Of a DNA stretch of 64,000 nt, positions 8,333 through 17,048 are shown piece by piece. Within the stretch, counting starts at the first letter, position 1; each line of letters begins with the position of its first letter. The translations under genes were made by a program, and so were the position numbers. The notes beneath the pieces were generated by a model. The model did not search any database. It had not been told where the DNA came from and saw only the letters and a list, made by a program, of their open reading frames with translations. Source of the DNA: Mycolicibacterium aubagnense. Lineage in GTDB: Bacteria > Actinomycetota > Actinomycetes > Mycobacteriales > Mycobacteriaceae. Where the stretch lies: the NCBI RefSeq assembly GCF_010730955.1, contig NZ_AP022578.1:62001-126000 (forward strand). Reading direction: 5' to 3'.

Positions 8333-8959
8333 ATGAACCTCGACACGCGAATCTTCTACGTCATCAACGGTTTTGCCCGGAACACTCCGTGGCTGCAGCC
8401 GGTTGTCGCCGGATACGCCAACAACGGGATTCTGGTGTTCGCCGCGCTGATGATCGCCGGTTGGTGGGTCGCTCGCAAGAGCAGCGGTCCGGCGGCGATG
8501 GCCGCGGCGCTGTGGACGCCACTGGGCGTCCTTGCCGCGCTGGTGGTCTACGATCCGATCGCTTTGGCGGTGAACGAGACCCGTCCATGCAATGCGCTGC
8601 ACGACATCGTGGTCCTGCACTGCAACACCGATGGCGGTTTCCCCAGCGTCCACACCGTTATCGCCGCGGCGGTCGCAGCGGGAATGTGGCTGGTGAACCG
8701 ATACCTGGGCATCATCACCGTGCTGGCGGCCGCGTTCATGGCGTTCGCTCGCGTGTACGTCGGCGCACACTATCCCGGCGATGTGCTTGCCGGGCTCACG
8801 CTGGGGTTCGCGATCAGTCTGGCCGGGTACGCCCTGGCGCGACCACTGCTGCGCCGGCTCATCGGCCACGCTCGCAGGACATGGCTACGCGTCCTGCTCA
8901 CCGCACAGGCCGCCGAGTCTGGCACCACTGATCCGAACCCGCCACGAGCCCATTGGTAG
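8333..8959 (+). CDS. PAP2-family membrane phosphatase (lipid phosphatase, BcrC/UppP-like)
   Basis: This 208-residue membrane phosphatase has five to six hydrophobic segments. The PAP2 signature is visible as NETRPC (motif 1, without the usual upstream Lys), PSVHT (motif 2, catalytic-acid His) and ARVYVGAHYPGDVLAG (motif 3, nucleophile His with Asp). Family members dephosphorylate undecaprenyl- or decaprenyl-diphosphate or phosphatidate at the outer membrane face. BcrC-type members recycle the cell-wall lipid carrier and give bacitracin resistance. With NlpC/P60 and L,D-transpeptidase genes nearby, a cell-wall role is the best inference. The substrate cannot be decided. Confidence 0.83.
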   Translation: MNLDTRIFYVINGFARNTPWLQPVVAGYANNGILVFAALMIAGWWVARKSSGPAAMAAALWTPLGVLAALVVYDPIALAVNETRPCNALHDIVVLHCNTDGGFPSVHTVIAAAVAAGMWLVNRYLGIITVLAAAFMAFARVYVGAHYPGDVLAGLTLGFAISLAGYALARPLLRRLIGHARRTWLRVLLTAQAAESGTTDPNPPRAHW

Positions 8960-9186
8960 CCAGACCGTGGCAGGGCTGTATCGGCGCGGCCGATGACCGT
9001 GTATGCGGCCGGGTTCGGGTACGTCTATTCCCGTGGAGCCAGGCGCTGTGGAATTCGGTTGTGGTCATCAGAGGGGCACGCATCGAACCTCTGGTTCGGG
9101 TTTGAGTCGCGCCTGAAGGCGTTGGCGGGATCGGATCGTTTGGCCAGCGCCGGTGTGGTCATGCAGGACCGCTAATGCGACGCCCC

Positions 9187-9780
9187 TCAGGACTCCGCGG
9201 CGATCCGTTCGACGACCGGCTGCAGATCCGTGGCGAGCAGTTCTTTGAGGAACACCGCAGCGACGCGTCGGTGGCGATCGAGAATCAGTGTGGTGGGTAC
9301 CACGCTCGTCGGATAGCCCTTGCCCAACGCGATGACGCTACGCATCGCGGGGTCGAAGATCGATGGATGCATCACGTGGCGGTCCGTAACGAAATCCTGT
9401 GCCGTGGCACGGTTGTCGCGTACGTCTACACCCAGAAATGCGACGCCGAGCGGTTCGGTGGCAGTGAACACTTTCTCCAGTTCCGGGGTTTCGGTGCGGC
9501 ACGGTGCGCACCACGCTCCCCAGACGTTGACGACGACGACCTTGCCCGCAAAGTCAGACACCGCAATGGGCCGGTAGTCCATCAGGGCGATGCCACCGAG
9601 GTCCCCGATGACGCGGCGCGATGGTGGCGGGTCGTAAAAGATGTCAGTCTTGCCGCCGGGGGAGACGAATTCGAAGGTGCCACCTTGCGCGACAGCGTCC
9701 GTGCCGATGCTGCAGCCGGCCAGGATCGGCACACCGGCCAGCACGACAGCCAGTGCCCTCACGCGCAACCGGTTCAGCAT
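9187..9780 (-). CDS. TlpA/ResA-like thioredoxin-fold lipoprotein
   Basis: The lipobox LAGC places the lipidated Cys at residue 23. The mature part is a redoxin/thioredoxin fold with the active site WCAPC (Cys91, Cys94) and a downstream cis-proline region (TSVVPTTLILD). It should act on the outer membrane face as a thiol-disulfide reductase, as TlpA/CcmG/DsbE relatives do. It is transcribed divergently from the copper operon across the palindrome at 9814-9843, suggesting shared control and a role in keeping cysteines reduced during copper stress. Ribosome site GAAGGGACC precedes the ATG. The 8960-9186 interval holds no clear feature. Confidence 0.85.
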   Translation of the reverse strand: MLNRLRVRALAVVLAGVPILAGCSIGTDAVAQGGTFEFVSPGGKTDIFYDPPPSRRVIGDLGGIALMDYRPIAVSDFAGKVVVVNVWGAWCAPCRTETPELEKVFTATEPLGVAFLGVDVRDNRATAQDFVTDRHVMHPSIFDPAMRSVIALGKGYPTSVVPTTLILDRHRRVAAVFLKELLATDLQPVVERIAAES

Positions 9781-9813
9781 GAGGTCCCTTCGATGGCGGT
9801 GACACTAGACAAC

Positions 9814-9843
9814 GTCTACTATCTAGGTACGGAGATAGTAGAC
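9814..9843. promoter_or_regulatory. Perfect 11-bp inverted repeat between the TlpA gene and the copper operon
   Basis: GTCTACTATCT (9814-9824) and AGATAGTAGAC (9833-9843) are perfect inverted arms around 8 bases. The central part, ACTATCTA then GGTAC then AGATAGT, is nearly the same as the palindrome upstream of BlaI copy 2 at 21405-21426. It would cover -10 elements for both divergent genes. The natural reading is that BlaI copy 2 (or its relative) represses the TlpA gene and the copper ATPase operon. Confidence 0.7.
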
Positions 9844-9897
9844 GGTGTTGATCCGGTGCACCAAAAGTACGGGTCGGAACGCGAGAGGGATGCCACG

Positions 9898-10071
9898 ATG
9901 ACTCAGTTTCTGCTAGCGGCGGCGCCTTTGGCCTGCCCGATTGGGATGGGTGTGATGATGTGGATGATGATGCGCGGCAATCACAGCCCCGCCGACGCAG
10001 AACAGCGTGAGGTGGCCCAGCTGCGGGCCGACATCGCCGAACTGAAGTCCTCACGGGCGCACCAGCTCTGA
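9898..10071 (+). CDS. 57-residue membrane protein heading the copper operon
   Basis: ATG at 9898 follows GAGAGGGA by 7-8 bases. The product starts MTQFLLAAAPLACPIG, has one membrane segment with six methionines (GMGVMMWMMMRG) and ends in a charged helical tail (EVAQLRADIAELKSS) that could form a coiled coil. The Met and Cys content in and near the membrane suggests Cu(I) contact. Its stop overlaps the next start by one base (TGATG), so it begins a three-gene transcription unit with the ATPase. It is not a recognised family; small proteins of this kind occur before CtpV-like ATPases. Confidence 0.7.
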   Translation: MTQFLLAAAPLACPIGMGVMMWMMMRGNHSPADAEQREVAQLRADIAELKSSRAHQL

Positions 10072-10256
10072 TGTCAAGCTGGGGCGCGGTGCTGATCGTC
10101 ACCGCGGCGGTGGTGCTGACCTATGTCTTTTGCGTGCGGCCGATGCGGCGAGGCAAAAGCTCGAGTTGTGCCGGTACGTCCACGACGAGCGCCGAGGTGG
10201 CCGAGTTACGTAAGGAGTTGGCGCAGTTGCGTGAACAGAGAGATCAGGGCGCGTGA
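10071..10256 (+). CDS. 61-residue membrane protein with helical tail
   Basis: A single membrane helix ([17 protein letters not shown]) is followed by a basic stretch and a charged helical tail ([15 protein letters not shown]). The tail strongly resembles that of the preceding 57-residue protein, which suggests the two arose by duplication or form a coiled-coil pair. It overlaps its upstream neighbour by one base and the ATPase start by four (GTGA). A role as an accessory subunit of the Cu ATPase is inferred from operon position only. Confidence 0.65.
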   Translation: MSSWGAVLIVTAAVVLTYVFCVRPMRRGKSSSCAGTSTTSAEVAELRKELAQLREQRDQGA

Positions 10257-12775
10257 CCGATCGCACCGACCAGACAACTGAAACCCACCCCTTTCCCCAA
10301 GCGCCGATGGCACCCGCCGTCGAGCGGGTGGAGTTGATGATCGGCGGGATGACGTGCGCGTCCTGTGCCGCGCGGATCGAGCGCCGGCTCAACAAGATCG
10401 ACGGCGTGACCGCCGCGGTGAACTTCGCCACCGAGAAAGCGATCGTGGCCTTCCCGGCCGGGATGTCGGTCGCTGACCTCACCGGTGCCATTGCCGACGC
10501 CGGCTACACCGCCACCCCTCCCACGCCGACCACGACGCCCGCCGTCGAGGCCGGTGATGGCGCCGGCGAGCACGATGAGCATCTGCGCTCGCTACGCCAA
10601 CGCATGCAGGTGTCGGTGGCGCTGGCGATCCCGGTGATCGCGATGGCGATGATTCCGCCGCTGCAGATCGCCAACTGGCAGTGGCTGTCCCTGACCTTGG
10701 CCGCGCCGGTCGTGGTGTGGGGCGCGTGGCCGTTCCACCGGGCCGCCGCCCTCAACGCCCGGCACGGCACCGCTACGATGGACACCCTCATCTCCGTCGG
10801 TGTCGGCGCGGCGTTCCTATGGTCGCTGTTCGCGCTGTTTTTCGGCACCGCCGGCCAACCGGGGATGCACCACGAGTTCAGCCTGACCGCCGGCCGCGGG
10901 GATGCCACCGGCAACGTCTACTTCGAAGTGGCCACCGCCGTCACCGCGGCGATCCTGCTGGGCCGATTCTTCGAGGCCCGCGCCAAACGCCGCGCGGGCG
11001 CGGCCCTGCGATCACTGTTGGAGTTGGGCGCCAAAGACGTCGCAGTGCTGCGCGGTGGTGGTGAAATCCGCATCCCGACAGAACAATTGGCTGTCGGCGA
11101 CCGGTTCGTGGTGCGCCCGGGTGAGAAGGTCGCCACCGACGGGGTGATCGTCGAGGGCGGCTCGGCGGTCGATGAGTCCATGCTCACCGGCGAATCGGTA
11201 CCGATCGAGGTCGGCCCGGGCGATGCGGTCACCGGGGCCACGGTCAACGTCGGCGGGCGGCTGGTGGTTCGGGCGACCCGCGTCGGCGCCGACACCCAAC
11301 TCGCCCAGATCGCCCGCCTGGTGACCGAAGCCCAACAGGGCAAAGCCCAGGTTCAGCGGCTCGCTGACCGGGTGTCGGCGGTGTTCGTGCCCGTCGTCAT
11401 CGCGATAGCGCTGCTGACGTTGGGGGTCTGGATCGGCACCGGTCACGGCGTGGCGGCCGGGTTCGCCGCGGCGGTGGCGGTGCTGATCATCGCGTGCCCC
11501 TGCGGGCTCGGATTGGCCACGCCCACAGCACTTTTGGTTGGGACGGGGCGCGGCGCGCAGCTGGGTATCGTGATCAAAGGACCCGAGGTCCTCGAATCCA
11601 CCCGCCGCGTCGACACGGTCGTGCTGGACAAGACCGGCACAGTCACCACCGGCAAGATGAGCCTGATCGGCGTGCACACCGCCGCCGGGGTGTCCGAGGC
11701 GCAGGTGCTGCAGGTGGCCGGGGCGTTGGAGGATGCTTCGGAGCATCCGATCGCCAAGGCGATCGCCGCCGGGGCCCGCGAACGGGTCGGCGACCTGCCC
11801 ACGGTTGCGGGATTTGTCAACCATGAGGGTCTCGGTGTCACCGGCGAGGTCGACGGGCTGCCCGCGCTGGTGGGCCGCGACGGTCTCATGGACAGTTACG
11901 AGATCACCGTGCCGGCGGAGCTGGTCGCCGCCAAACAGGACGCTGAAACCCGCGGCCGCACCTCAGTTGTGGTTGCCTGGGGCGGGCAGGCCCAAGCCGT
12001 GCTGATGGTCGCCGACACCGTCAAACCGACCTCCGCTGAAGCGATCGGCGGCCTGCGGGCGCTCGGCCTGACCCCGGTGCTGCTCACCGGGGACAACGAG
12101 GCCGTCGCTCGCGCAGTGGCCGCCGAGGTCGGCATCGACCAGGTGATCGCCGAAGTCATGCCCAAAGACAAAGTCGACACGGTCGCCCGGCTACAACAGG
12201 GCGGCGCGGTCGTGGCGATGGTCGGCGACGGCGTCAACGACGCCGCCGCTCTGGCCCAGGCCGATCTGGGACTGTCGATGGGCACCGGTACCGACGCCGC
12301 GATCGAGGCCAGCGACCTCACGTTGGTGCGTGGGGATCTGCGCTCGGCGGTCGACGCCATCCGGTTGTCGCGGCGCACCCTGCGCACCATCAAAGGCAAC
12401 CTGTTCTGGGCGTTCGCCTACAACGTGGCCGCGATCCCGCTGGCCGCGCTCGGCCTGCTCAACCCGATGCTCGCCGGCGGCGCAATGGCCTTCTCCAGCG
12501 TCTTCGTCGTGACCAACAGCCTGCGACTACGCACGTTCACCAGCACCGCCACCCCCGAATCCGGTTCTGCGGCAACACCGCCCGCCCGGCGGCCACGGTG
12601 GGTGCCGGCCGCTGCCGCGATCATGCTGGCCGGTGTTGTGGCGGCAGTGGTGGTCGGCGTGCAGCATTGGGCACCGGCCAGCGCGGCCACCACGCTCACC
12701 CTGCTGGCCGCGGGAGGGGTGATCGGCATCGCCGGCACCGTCACCGGCTTCCTGGCCGCCCGCAACCGCAACTGA
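10253..12775 (+). CDS. Cu(I)-exporting P1B-type ATPase
   Basis: An 840-residue metal pump. An N-terminal heavy-metal-binding domain carries GGMTCASC (Cys35, Cys38). The actuator has TGES, the sixth membrane helix has the Cu(I) motif CPCGLG (near residue 416), the phosphorylated Asp is in DKTGT (near 459), and the hinge shows [10 protein letters not shown]. The C-terminus adds two extra hydrophobic segments after the usual core, longer than standard CopA/CtpV. The start is GTG 10253, overlapping the preceding stop. It exports cytosolic copper. Control is probably through the palindrome at 9814-9843. Confidence 0.93.
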   Translation: MTDRTDQTTETHPFPQAPMAPAVERVELMIGGMTCASCAARIERRLNKIDGVTAAVNFATEKAIVAFPAGMSVADLTGAIADAGYTATPPTPTTTPAVEAGDGAGEHDEHLRSLRQRMQVSVALAIPVIAMAMIPPLQIANWQWLSLTLAAPVVVWGAWPFHRAAALNARHGTATMDTLISVGVGAAFLWSLFALFFGTAGQPGMHHEFSLTAGRGDATGNVYFEVATAVTAAILLGRFFEARAKRRAGAALRSLLELGAKDVAVLRGGGEIRIPTEQLAVGDRFVVRPGEKVATDGVIVEGGSAVDESMLTGESVPIEVGPGDAVTGATVNVGGRLVVRATRVGADTQLAQIARLVTEAQQGKAQVQRLADRVSAVFVPVVIAIALLTLGVWIGTGHGVAAGFAAAVAVLIIACPCGLGLATPTALLVGTGRGAQLGIVIKGPEVLESTRRVDTVVLDKTGTVTTGKMSLIGVHTAAGVSEAQVLQVAGALEDASEHPIAKAIAAGARERVGDLPTVAGFVNHEGLGVTGEVDGLPALVGRDGLMDSYEITVPAELVAAKQDAETRGRTSVVVAWGGQAQAVLMVADTVKPTSAEAIGGLRALGLTPVLLTGDNEAVARAVAAEVGIDQVIAEVMPKDKVDTVARLQQGGAVVAMVGDGVNDAAALAQADLGLSMGTGTDAAIEASDLTLVRGDLRSAVDAIRLSRRTLRTIKGNLFWAFAYNVAAIPLAALGLLNPMLAGGAMAFSSVFVVTNSLRLRTFTSTATPESGSAATPPARRPRWVPAAAAIMLAGVVAAVVVGVQHWAPASAATTLTLLAAGGVIGIAGTVTGFLAARNRN

Positions 12776-12829
12776 CACCGCCTCCACCCCAACCGAATTC
12801 TGATCGACTCAAGCGAACAAGGACCACGA

Positions 12830-13891
12830 ATGAATCTGACCGCCGTATTGATCACCGGGCTGCTCGCCGGAGGCGTGTCGTGCGCGGCCGTGCAGGGCGG
12901 GCTGCTGACCGGACTGATCACCCGCCAACGGGCCACCGAGGTCGCCGCGGCCGAGGCGGCCACCGGGACCCGCCCCGGCGGGTCGACGCTGGAGGCGATC
13001 CGTGACGACCTAACCCCGGTGGGCGGATTCCTGGCCGGGAAACTGTTGTCCCACACCGTCTTAGGTGCCCTGTTGGGGGCGGCCGGGGCAGCGGTGCAAC
13101 TGTCGATCGGGGCCCGCACCGGGATCCAGATCGTCGCCGGCCTGCTCATCATCAGCTTCGGCCTGGCCCAATTGGGTGTCCCGGGTTTTCGGCGCATCGT
13201 GATCGAACCGCCCGCCTCCTGGATGCGGTTCGTGCGAGGCCGTGCCCGCTCGCAGACCGCGGTCGCGCCGGCCCTACTCGGGATGGCCACGATCCTCATC
13301 CCGTGCGGGGTGACACTGTCGGTGGAGGCGCTGGCCCTGGCGTCCGGGTCGCCGCTGCAGGGCGCGCTGATCATGGCGGTGTTCATCGCCGGCACCAGCC
13401 CGCTGTTCGCGCTGATCGGTTACGCGGCCCGCAAATTGGCCACGGTGTGGAGTGGGCGCCTGGCCGCGGCGACCGGTGTCGCGGTCGTGGCGATGGGCCT
13501 GTTCACCCTCAACGGCGGTCTGGAATTGGCAGGGTCACCGCTGGCCGCGAGCCACCTCGGCCGGACCCTGGGCCTGACCGGGTCGGCCGCCGTCGCCGAC
13601 GCGGCCACCGTGACCATCACCGCCGGACACCAGAACGCGGTCATCACCGCCGGCCCCGGCGGCTACAGCCCCGAGAACATCCAACTGAAATCCGGCATAC
13701 CCACCACCCTGACCGTGCACTCCGATAACGCCGAAGGCTGCATCCGGTCTTTCCTGATCGACCGGACCGGGGACGAACGCATCCTGCCGGTCACCGGGGA
13801 CACCCGCATCGACCTCGGGGTTCTGCAGCCCGGGCAGCTGACCTATCACTGCGGCATGGGCATGTACGGCGGCTACCTCACCGTCACCTAA
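12830..13891 (+). CDS. UreH/SafE-like membrane transporter domain fused to a cupredoxin-like domain
   Basis: The N-terminal 230 residues form six to seven membrane segments of the sulfite-exporter/UreH-like family, with cysteines at VSCAAVQGG and IPCGVT of the type found in DsbD/CcdA relatives. The C-terminal 100 residues form a cupredoxin-like domain: a Cys in GCIRSFLI and the metal loop YHCGMGMYGG provide Cys, His and Met ligands. Such fusions accompany Cu ATPases and CopZ chaperones and are thought to handle copper at the outer membrane face. It follows the ATPase by 54 bases with its own ribosome site (AAGGA). Confidence 0.82.
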   Translation: MNLTAVLITGLLAGGVSCAAVQGGLLTGLITRQRATEVAAAEAATGTRPGGSTLEAIRDDLTPVGGFLAGKLLSHTVLGALLGAAGAAVQLSIGARTGIQIVAGLLIISFGLAQLGVPGFRRIVIEPPASWMRFVRGRARSQTAVAPALLGMATILIPCGVTLSVEALALASGSPLQGALIMAVFIAGTSPLFALIGYAARKLATVWSGRLAAATGVAVVAMGLFTLNGGLELAGSPLAASHLGRTLGLTGSAAVADAATVTITAGHQNAVITAGPGGYSPENIQLKSGIPTTLTVHSDNAEGCIRSFLIDRTGDERILPVTGDTRIDLGVLQPGQLTYHCGMGMYGGYLTVT

Positions 13892-13939
13892 CAACCAACC
13901 AACCTCGACACCATCTGCGAAACCCCAGGAGCACACCAC

Positions 13940-14161
13940 ATGCCGACCACCCACACCTTCCGCGTCGACGGAATGCACTGCGCCAGCTGCTCAATGCTGA
14001 TCGACGAAACACTCGAAGACCTGCCCGGTGTCGCCACGTCGCACACCTCGGTCAAAAACGCGCGCACCACCGTCGAACTCGACACCACCGCCACCACCAC
14101 CGAACAGGTCACCGCAGCGATCACCGAACTCGGCTACCAGGCCGAACTGCTTGCCCCCTAG
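13940..14161 (+). CDS. CopZ-like heavy-metal-associated chaperone
   Basis: A 73-residue HMA domain with the metal loop GMHCASC (Cys14 and Cys17 region) and the expected beta-alpha-beta-beta-alpha-beta pattern ending ELGYQAELL. It should bind Cu(I) in the cytosol and pass it to the ATPase upstream. AGGAG sits 7 bases before the ATG. It lies 48 bases after the cupredoxin fusion gene and is part of the same copper operon. Confidence 0.88.
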   Translation: MPTTHTFRVDGMHCASCSMLIDETLEDLPGVATSHTSVKNARTTVELDTTATTTEQVTAAITELGYQAELLAP

Positions 14162-14224
14162 CCGAATTCACGGACCGCCGCGGCACGTTGGCCGACGGAC
14201 AACCACAAGAAAGAAGGCGTATCG

Positions 14225-15181
14225 GTGACCGCGACGCGATGGCTGCGGCCGCAAATAGCAGCGCTGACCATTGGGGCACTCGGCTTGTTCGCCTCTGCCA
14301 CGGTCCTGGCACCGCACGCCACCACCACACCGCTGACACCGGTTGCCCAGAGCCCGGCCGCCGACACCGTCGGCGGTGGGACCACCACTCGCGGCGATGC
14401 GTCGCACAGCCAGATGTCCAGCGGCGAAACGAGCACCAGCGGCAGCGCGACCACCACCGGAACCGGCCACACCCAAACCAGTGGAATCACCGCAGGCGGG
14501 ACCACAACAGGCGGGACCACCACTGGCGGCACCAGCAGCGGGACGCACACCGATGGCGGTGCTGCCACGACCGGTAGCAGCGGATCGACCACCACCGGCC
14601 CCACGACCACCACCGGCCCCACGACCACGACCGGCCACGGCGCGGACGGGTCGACTACTGACCCAACGGTCGGCGGCACCACTGGGGCAACGGGCACCAA
14701 CGGCACGACCGGCCCGGCGAACAGCGGCATGCCCACCGGGACCGCCGGCGGCATGAAAAGCGGTGGCATGAAAGGCGGCATGCCCACCGGCGGCGCCATG
14801 GGAAGCGGCGCGATGAAACCCAGCGGCGCACCCATGCCCAGCAGCGCCATGGGCAGCGGCGCCATGGGTGATCGTGTGATGAGCAGCCACCCGATGCCCG
14901 GCGGCATGCACGAGCGCACCGCCGTCGCCGCGATGCCTGCTGGCAAAGTCACCGCAGCCGCTACCGGGCGCCCCGATCCAACGGTCGCGGCCATCGACAC
15001 GCCAAGCCCACCGAAGGCCGCGGCCCCTGCCGACGGCCCGCAGTTGACGGCCGCCAGCACCCCTACACGCGCGCCGTGGGCGATCGTGGCCGCGGGAGTC
15101 GCGATCGCCGCTGCGGGAGGGGGCATCGGCGCTGTGTTCGGCGCCCTCACGCGACGCCGGCCCCGTGTCGGCCTGACGTGA
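14225..15181 (+). CDS. Low-complexity secreted Thr/Gly- then Met/Gly-rich protein, membrane-anchored
   Basis: GTG start 9 bases after AGAAGG. The 318-residue product has an N-terminal hydrophobic segment (about 14-32), then about 130 residues of Thr/Gly/Ser repeats (TTTGPTTTTGP type), then a stretch of roughly 70 residues rich in GGM, GAM and KSGGM units containing about 20 methionines, and a C-terminal membrane helix followed by RRRPR. Methionine-rich exported sequences bind Cu(I) in CopC/PcoE/CusF-like proteins. With its position directly after CopZ, a periplasmic copper-sequestering role is a fair inference. I know no named family. Confidence 0.7.
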   Translation: MTATRWLRPQIAALTIGALGLFASATVLAPHATTTPLTPVAQSPAADTVGGGTTTRGDASHSQMSSGETSTSGSATTTGTGHTQTSGITAGGTTTGGTTTGGTSSGTHTDGGAATTGSSGSTTTGPTTTTGPTTTTGHGADGSTTDPTVGGTTGATGTNGTTGPANSGMPTGTAGGMKSGGMKGGMPTGGAMGSGAMKPSGAPMPSSAMGSGAMGDRVMSSHPMPGGMHERTAVAAMPAGKVTAAATGRPDPTVAAIDTPSPPKAAAPADGPQLTAASTPTRAPWAIVAAGVAIAAAGGGIGAVFGALTRRRPRVGLT

Positions 15182-15207
15182 GCGGCAAGGACGGGAGAGG
15201 GCATCGC

Positions 15208-15927
15208 ATGGGTACCGCACGCACACCACGCAATATGGCGAAAGCCGAACGCGCACAACGCAAAACGCTCGCCCAGCTAGGATCGGGTGGGCAGCGCAGC
15301 AGACTCGTGTGGATCGCAGCATTCGCGGTCACCGCGGCGGCGCTGCTGGCCGCGACGATCATCTGGCTGCCCGCCAGAAACGGCAACCACGCGGCAACGA
15401 CATCGACCGGCCTCGATCACTCCCCAGCGACGGTCGCCGCCGGCGCCGACAGCATGCCGCCGTGGCCCGCGCCCACCGATGCTGCGGCCGCCGTCGCCGC
15501 AGCAGGCCTGCCGATGCTCGGTGAGGAGGGCATGGTCGAACACGTTCATACCCACCTGGACGTGTTGGTCAATGGCCGGGCGGTGCCGGTGCCGGCCCGC
15601 ATCGGCATCGACGGCACACACCGCACGATCAGCCCGCTACACACCCATGACAGCACCGGCGTAATCCACGTCGAATCTCCGGCACACCGACAATTCAGCC
15701 TCGGCGAATTCTTCTCCGAATGGCAGGTTAGCTTGTCGGCCAACAACATTGGCGCACTGCGCGCGGCCGACGGCAAGAGCCTGCGGGTCTTCGTCAACGG
15801 CGCACCGCAGACCGGCAATCCGGCCGCCATCCTGTTGAAACCGCATGATGAGATCGCCGTCGTCTACGGCACGCCGGAGCTTGGTGAGAGCATTCCGAGC
15901 ACATACAATTTCCCCCGCGACGCGTAA
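15208..15927 (+). CDS. Single-pass anchored protein with HVHTHLD motif
   Basis: The start ATG 15208 follows GGGAGAGGG and gives an N-terminal cytoplasmic tail (about 35 residues), one membrane helix (WIAAFAVTAAALLAATII) and an outer domain of about 180 residues. The domain contains EHVHTHLDVLVNG, SPLHTHDSTGVIH and a later LKPHDEIAVVYG. The clustered His residues suggest metal binding. Homologues are conserved hypothetical proteins of actinobacteria; no reaction is known to me. It shares the strand and spacing of the copper operon and probably ends it. Confidence 0.7.
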   Translation: MGTARTPRNMAKAERAQRKTLAQLGSGGQRSRLVWIAAFAVTAAALLAATIIWLPARNGNHAATTSTGLDHSPATVAAGADSMPPWPAPTDAAAAVAAAGLPMLGEEGMVEHVHTHLDVLVNGRAVPVPARIGIDGTHRTISPLHTHDSTGVIHVESPAHRQFSLGEFFSEWQVSLSANNIGALRAADGKSLRVFVNGAPQTGNPAAILLKPHDEIAVVYGTPELGESIPSTYNFPRDA

Positions 15928-15966
15928 TTCGGGTCCCGGGAAGCAGACGCTGGTCACCGCGTCACA

Positions 15967-16677
15967 TCAGCAGGCGCATTCTTCGCCGCGCCAGGCCTCA
16001 ATTCCTTCACGCACGGCCAGGGCCGCCACGAGCAGCCCGACGGCGGGATCGAGCCACCACAGTCCGAATGCGGTGTTGGCCACCAGTCCGATCAACACCG
16101 CGCCAGCAAGGTAGGCGCACAACAGATTCTGGGTTCCTTCCCCGGAGGTGGCCGCCGATCCCAATTGCGCGCCCAGCCGGCGTTTAGCGCGGCCCAGGAT
16201 CGGCATGACGATCAGCGACGTGATCGACAACGCGATCCCGAGCCAGCTGGTTCGAGGGTGTTCGCCCGCGATCAGGGTGGTGATGGCGTCATACGCGATG
16301 TATGGGGCGAGCAGGAAAAACGTCCCGGCGACCGCCTTCTGCGCACGAGCCTCCGCGTCCGGGGACACGGTGCGCGAGCCGGTAAAGCGCCAGACGATGA
16401 TGACCGACGCCAGGCCCTCGATCAGAGAGTCCAGGCCGAAGCCGAGCAGGGCCACAGAATTGGCTAGCCACGAGGCCACTACCGCAACGATGCCTTCGGC
16501 GGCCATGTAGCCCAGCGAAATCCAGGACAGCAGTTTGGCTTTGCGTGCGGCGGCATGCCAGGCCGCGTCATGGCCGGGGACCGTGACCGGGACGCAGCAG
16601 TCATCGGCGCAAGCAGGCCCGCGCTGGCAGTGTGAGGCCCGCTCGGCCGCTGTTTCGTCGATGCTTTTGTCGGTCAC
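15967..16677 (-). CDS. Cation transporter, CDF-like, with Cys-rich N-terminus
   Basis: GTG 16677 overlaps the stop of the ArsR gene (GTGA), fixing the start. The 236-residue membrane protein has a Cys/His-rich head (HCQRGPACADDCC), six hydrophobic segments, the aspartate-containing helix GFGLDSLIEGLASV and the tail GEECAC. The helix with a metal-ligand Asp and the following SxxE resembles cation diffusion facilitators, but the cytosolic domain is missing. Paired with a CmtR-like sensor it most likely exports Cd, Pb or Zn. A homologous pair lies at 40904-41975. Confidence 0.8.
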   Translation of the reverse strand: MTDKSIDETAAERASHCQRGPACADDCCVPVTVPGHDAAWHAAARKAKLLSWISLGYMAAEGIVAVVASWLANSVALLGFGLDSLIEGLASVIIVWRFTGSRTVSPDAEARAQKAVAGTFFLLAPYIAYDAITTLIAGEHPRTSWLGIALSITSLIVMPILGRAKRRLGAQLGSAATSGEGTQNLLCAYLAGAVLIGLVANTAFGLWWLDPAVGLLVAALAVREGIEAWRGEECAC

Positions 16678-17033
16678 GGTTGTCCTCCGGTGCCGTAGGT
16701 GGGGCAGAGTTCGACGGCGTTGCCGGTGGCCGCCAGGACCGTCTCGGCGGCGGCGAGCACGTCGATCAGGGCGGGCTGGGCGAGCTGAAACACCGAGGAT
16801 CGGCCTACCGGATCGGAGGTCACCAGGCCGCAATCCCGAAGACAGACAAGATGTTTAGAGACCGTCGACTGCGCCAGCCCGACCGCGTCGACGAGGTCGG
16901 CGACCCGCGCGGGCCCGGCAGACAGCCGTCGCACAATCGCCAGCCGCGTGGGATCGCCCAGCGACCGAAACAGCGCCGCCGCCGGAGCCAGCTCGATGCG
17001 CTGCATCTCAGCAGGAACAGTATTCATCGCCAC
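16674..17033 (-). CDS. cmtR: CmtR-like ArsR/SmtB Cd/Pb-sensing repressor, copy 1
   Basis: A 119-residue winged-helix repressor. It has the CmtR ligand set: Cys64 and Cys68 in the recognition helix (HLVCLRDCGL) and Cys110 near the C-terminus (LCPTYG), matching Cys57/Cys61/Cys102 of M. tuberculosis CmtR in type and spacing. It should release DNA on binding Cd(II) or Pb(II). A TATAAT -10 element lies 6 bases before GTG 17033, so the mRNA is probably leaderless; ATG 17027 is the alternative. Operon with the transporter that follows. Confidence 0.87.
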   Translation of the reverse strand: MAMNTVPAEMQRIELAPAAALFRSLGDPTRLAIVRRLSAGPARVADLVDAVGLAQSTVSKHLVCLRDCGLVTSDPVGRSSVFQLAQPALIDVLAAAETVLAATGNAVELCPTYGTGGQP

Positions 17034-17037
17034 AGAG

Positions 17038-17048
17038 CGATTATATCG
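17038..17048 (-). promoter_or_regulatory. Promoter/operator core of the CmtR-like gene
   Basis: The short palindrome CGAT-TAT-ATCG contains TATAAT on the minus strand. The next six bases lead directly to GTG, the layout of a leaderless mycobacterial promoter. A repressor bound here would block its own gene. Confidence 0.5.

Noticed and set aside
8993..9175. 60-codon plus-strand frame between PAP2 and TlpA genes
   Set aside because: No ribosome site, mixed codon bias and no recognisable sequence.
9175..9897. Long plus-strand frame that ends at the 57-residue protein stop
   Set aside because: It runs antisense through the TlpA-like gene and the operator. The ribosome site and sequence features support a start at 9898 only.
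14460..14890. Tandem DNA repeat as a mobile or structural element
   Set aside because: The repetition follows the codons of the Thr/Gly- and Met-rich protein and is best read as protein low complexity.
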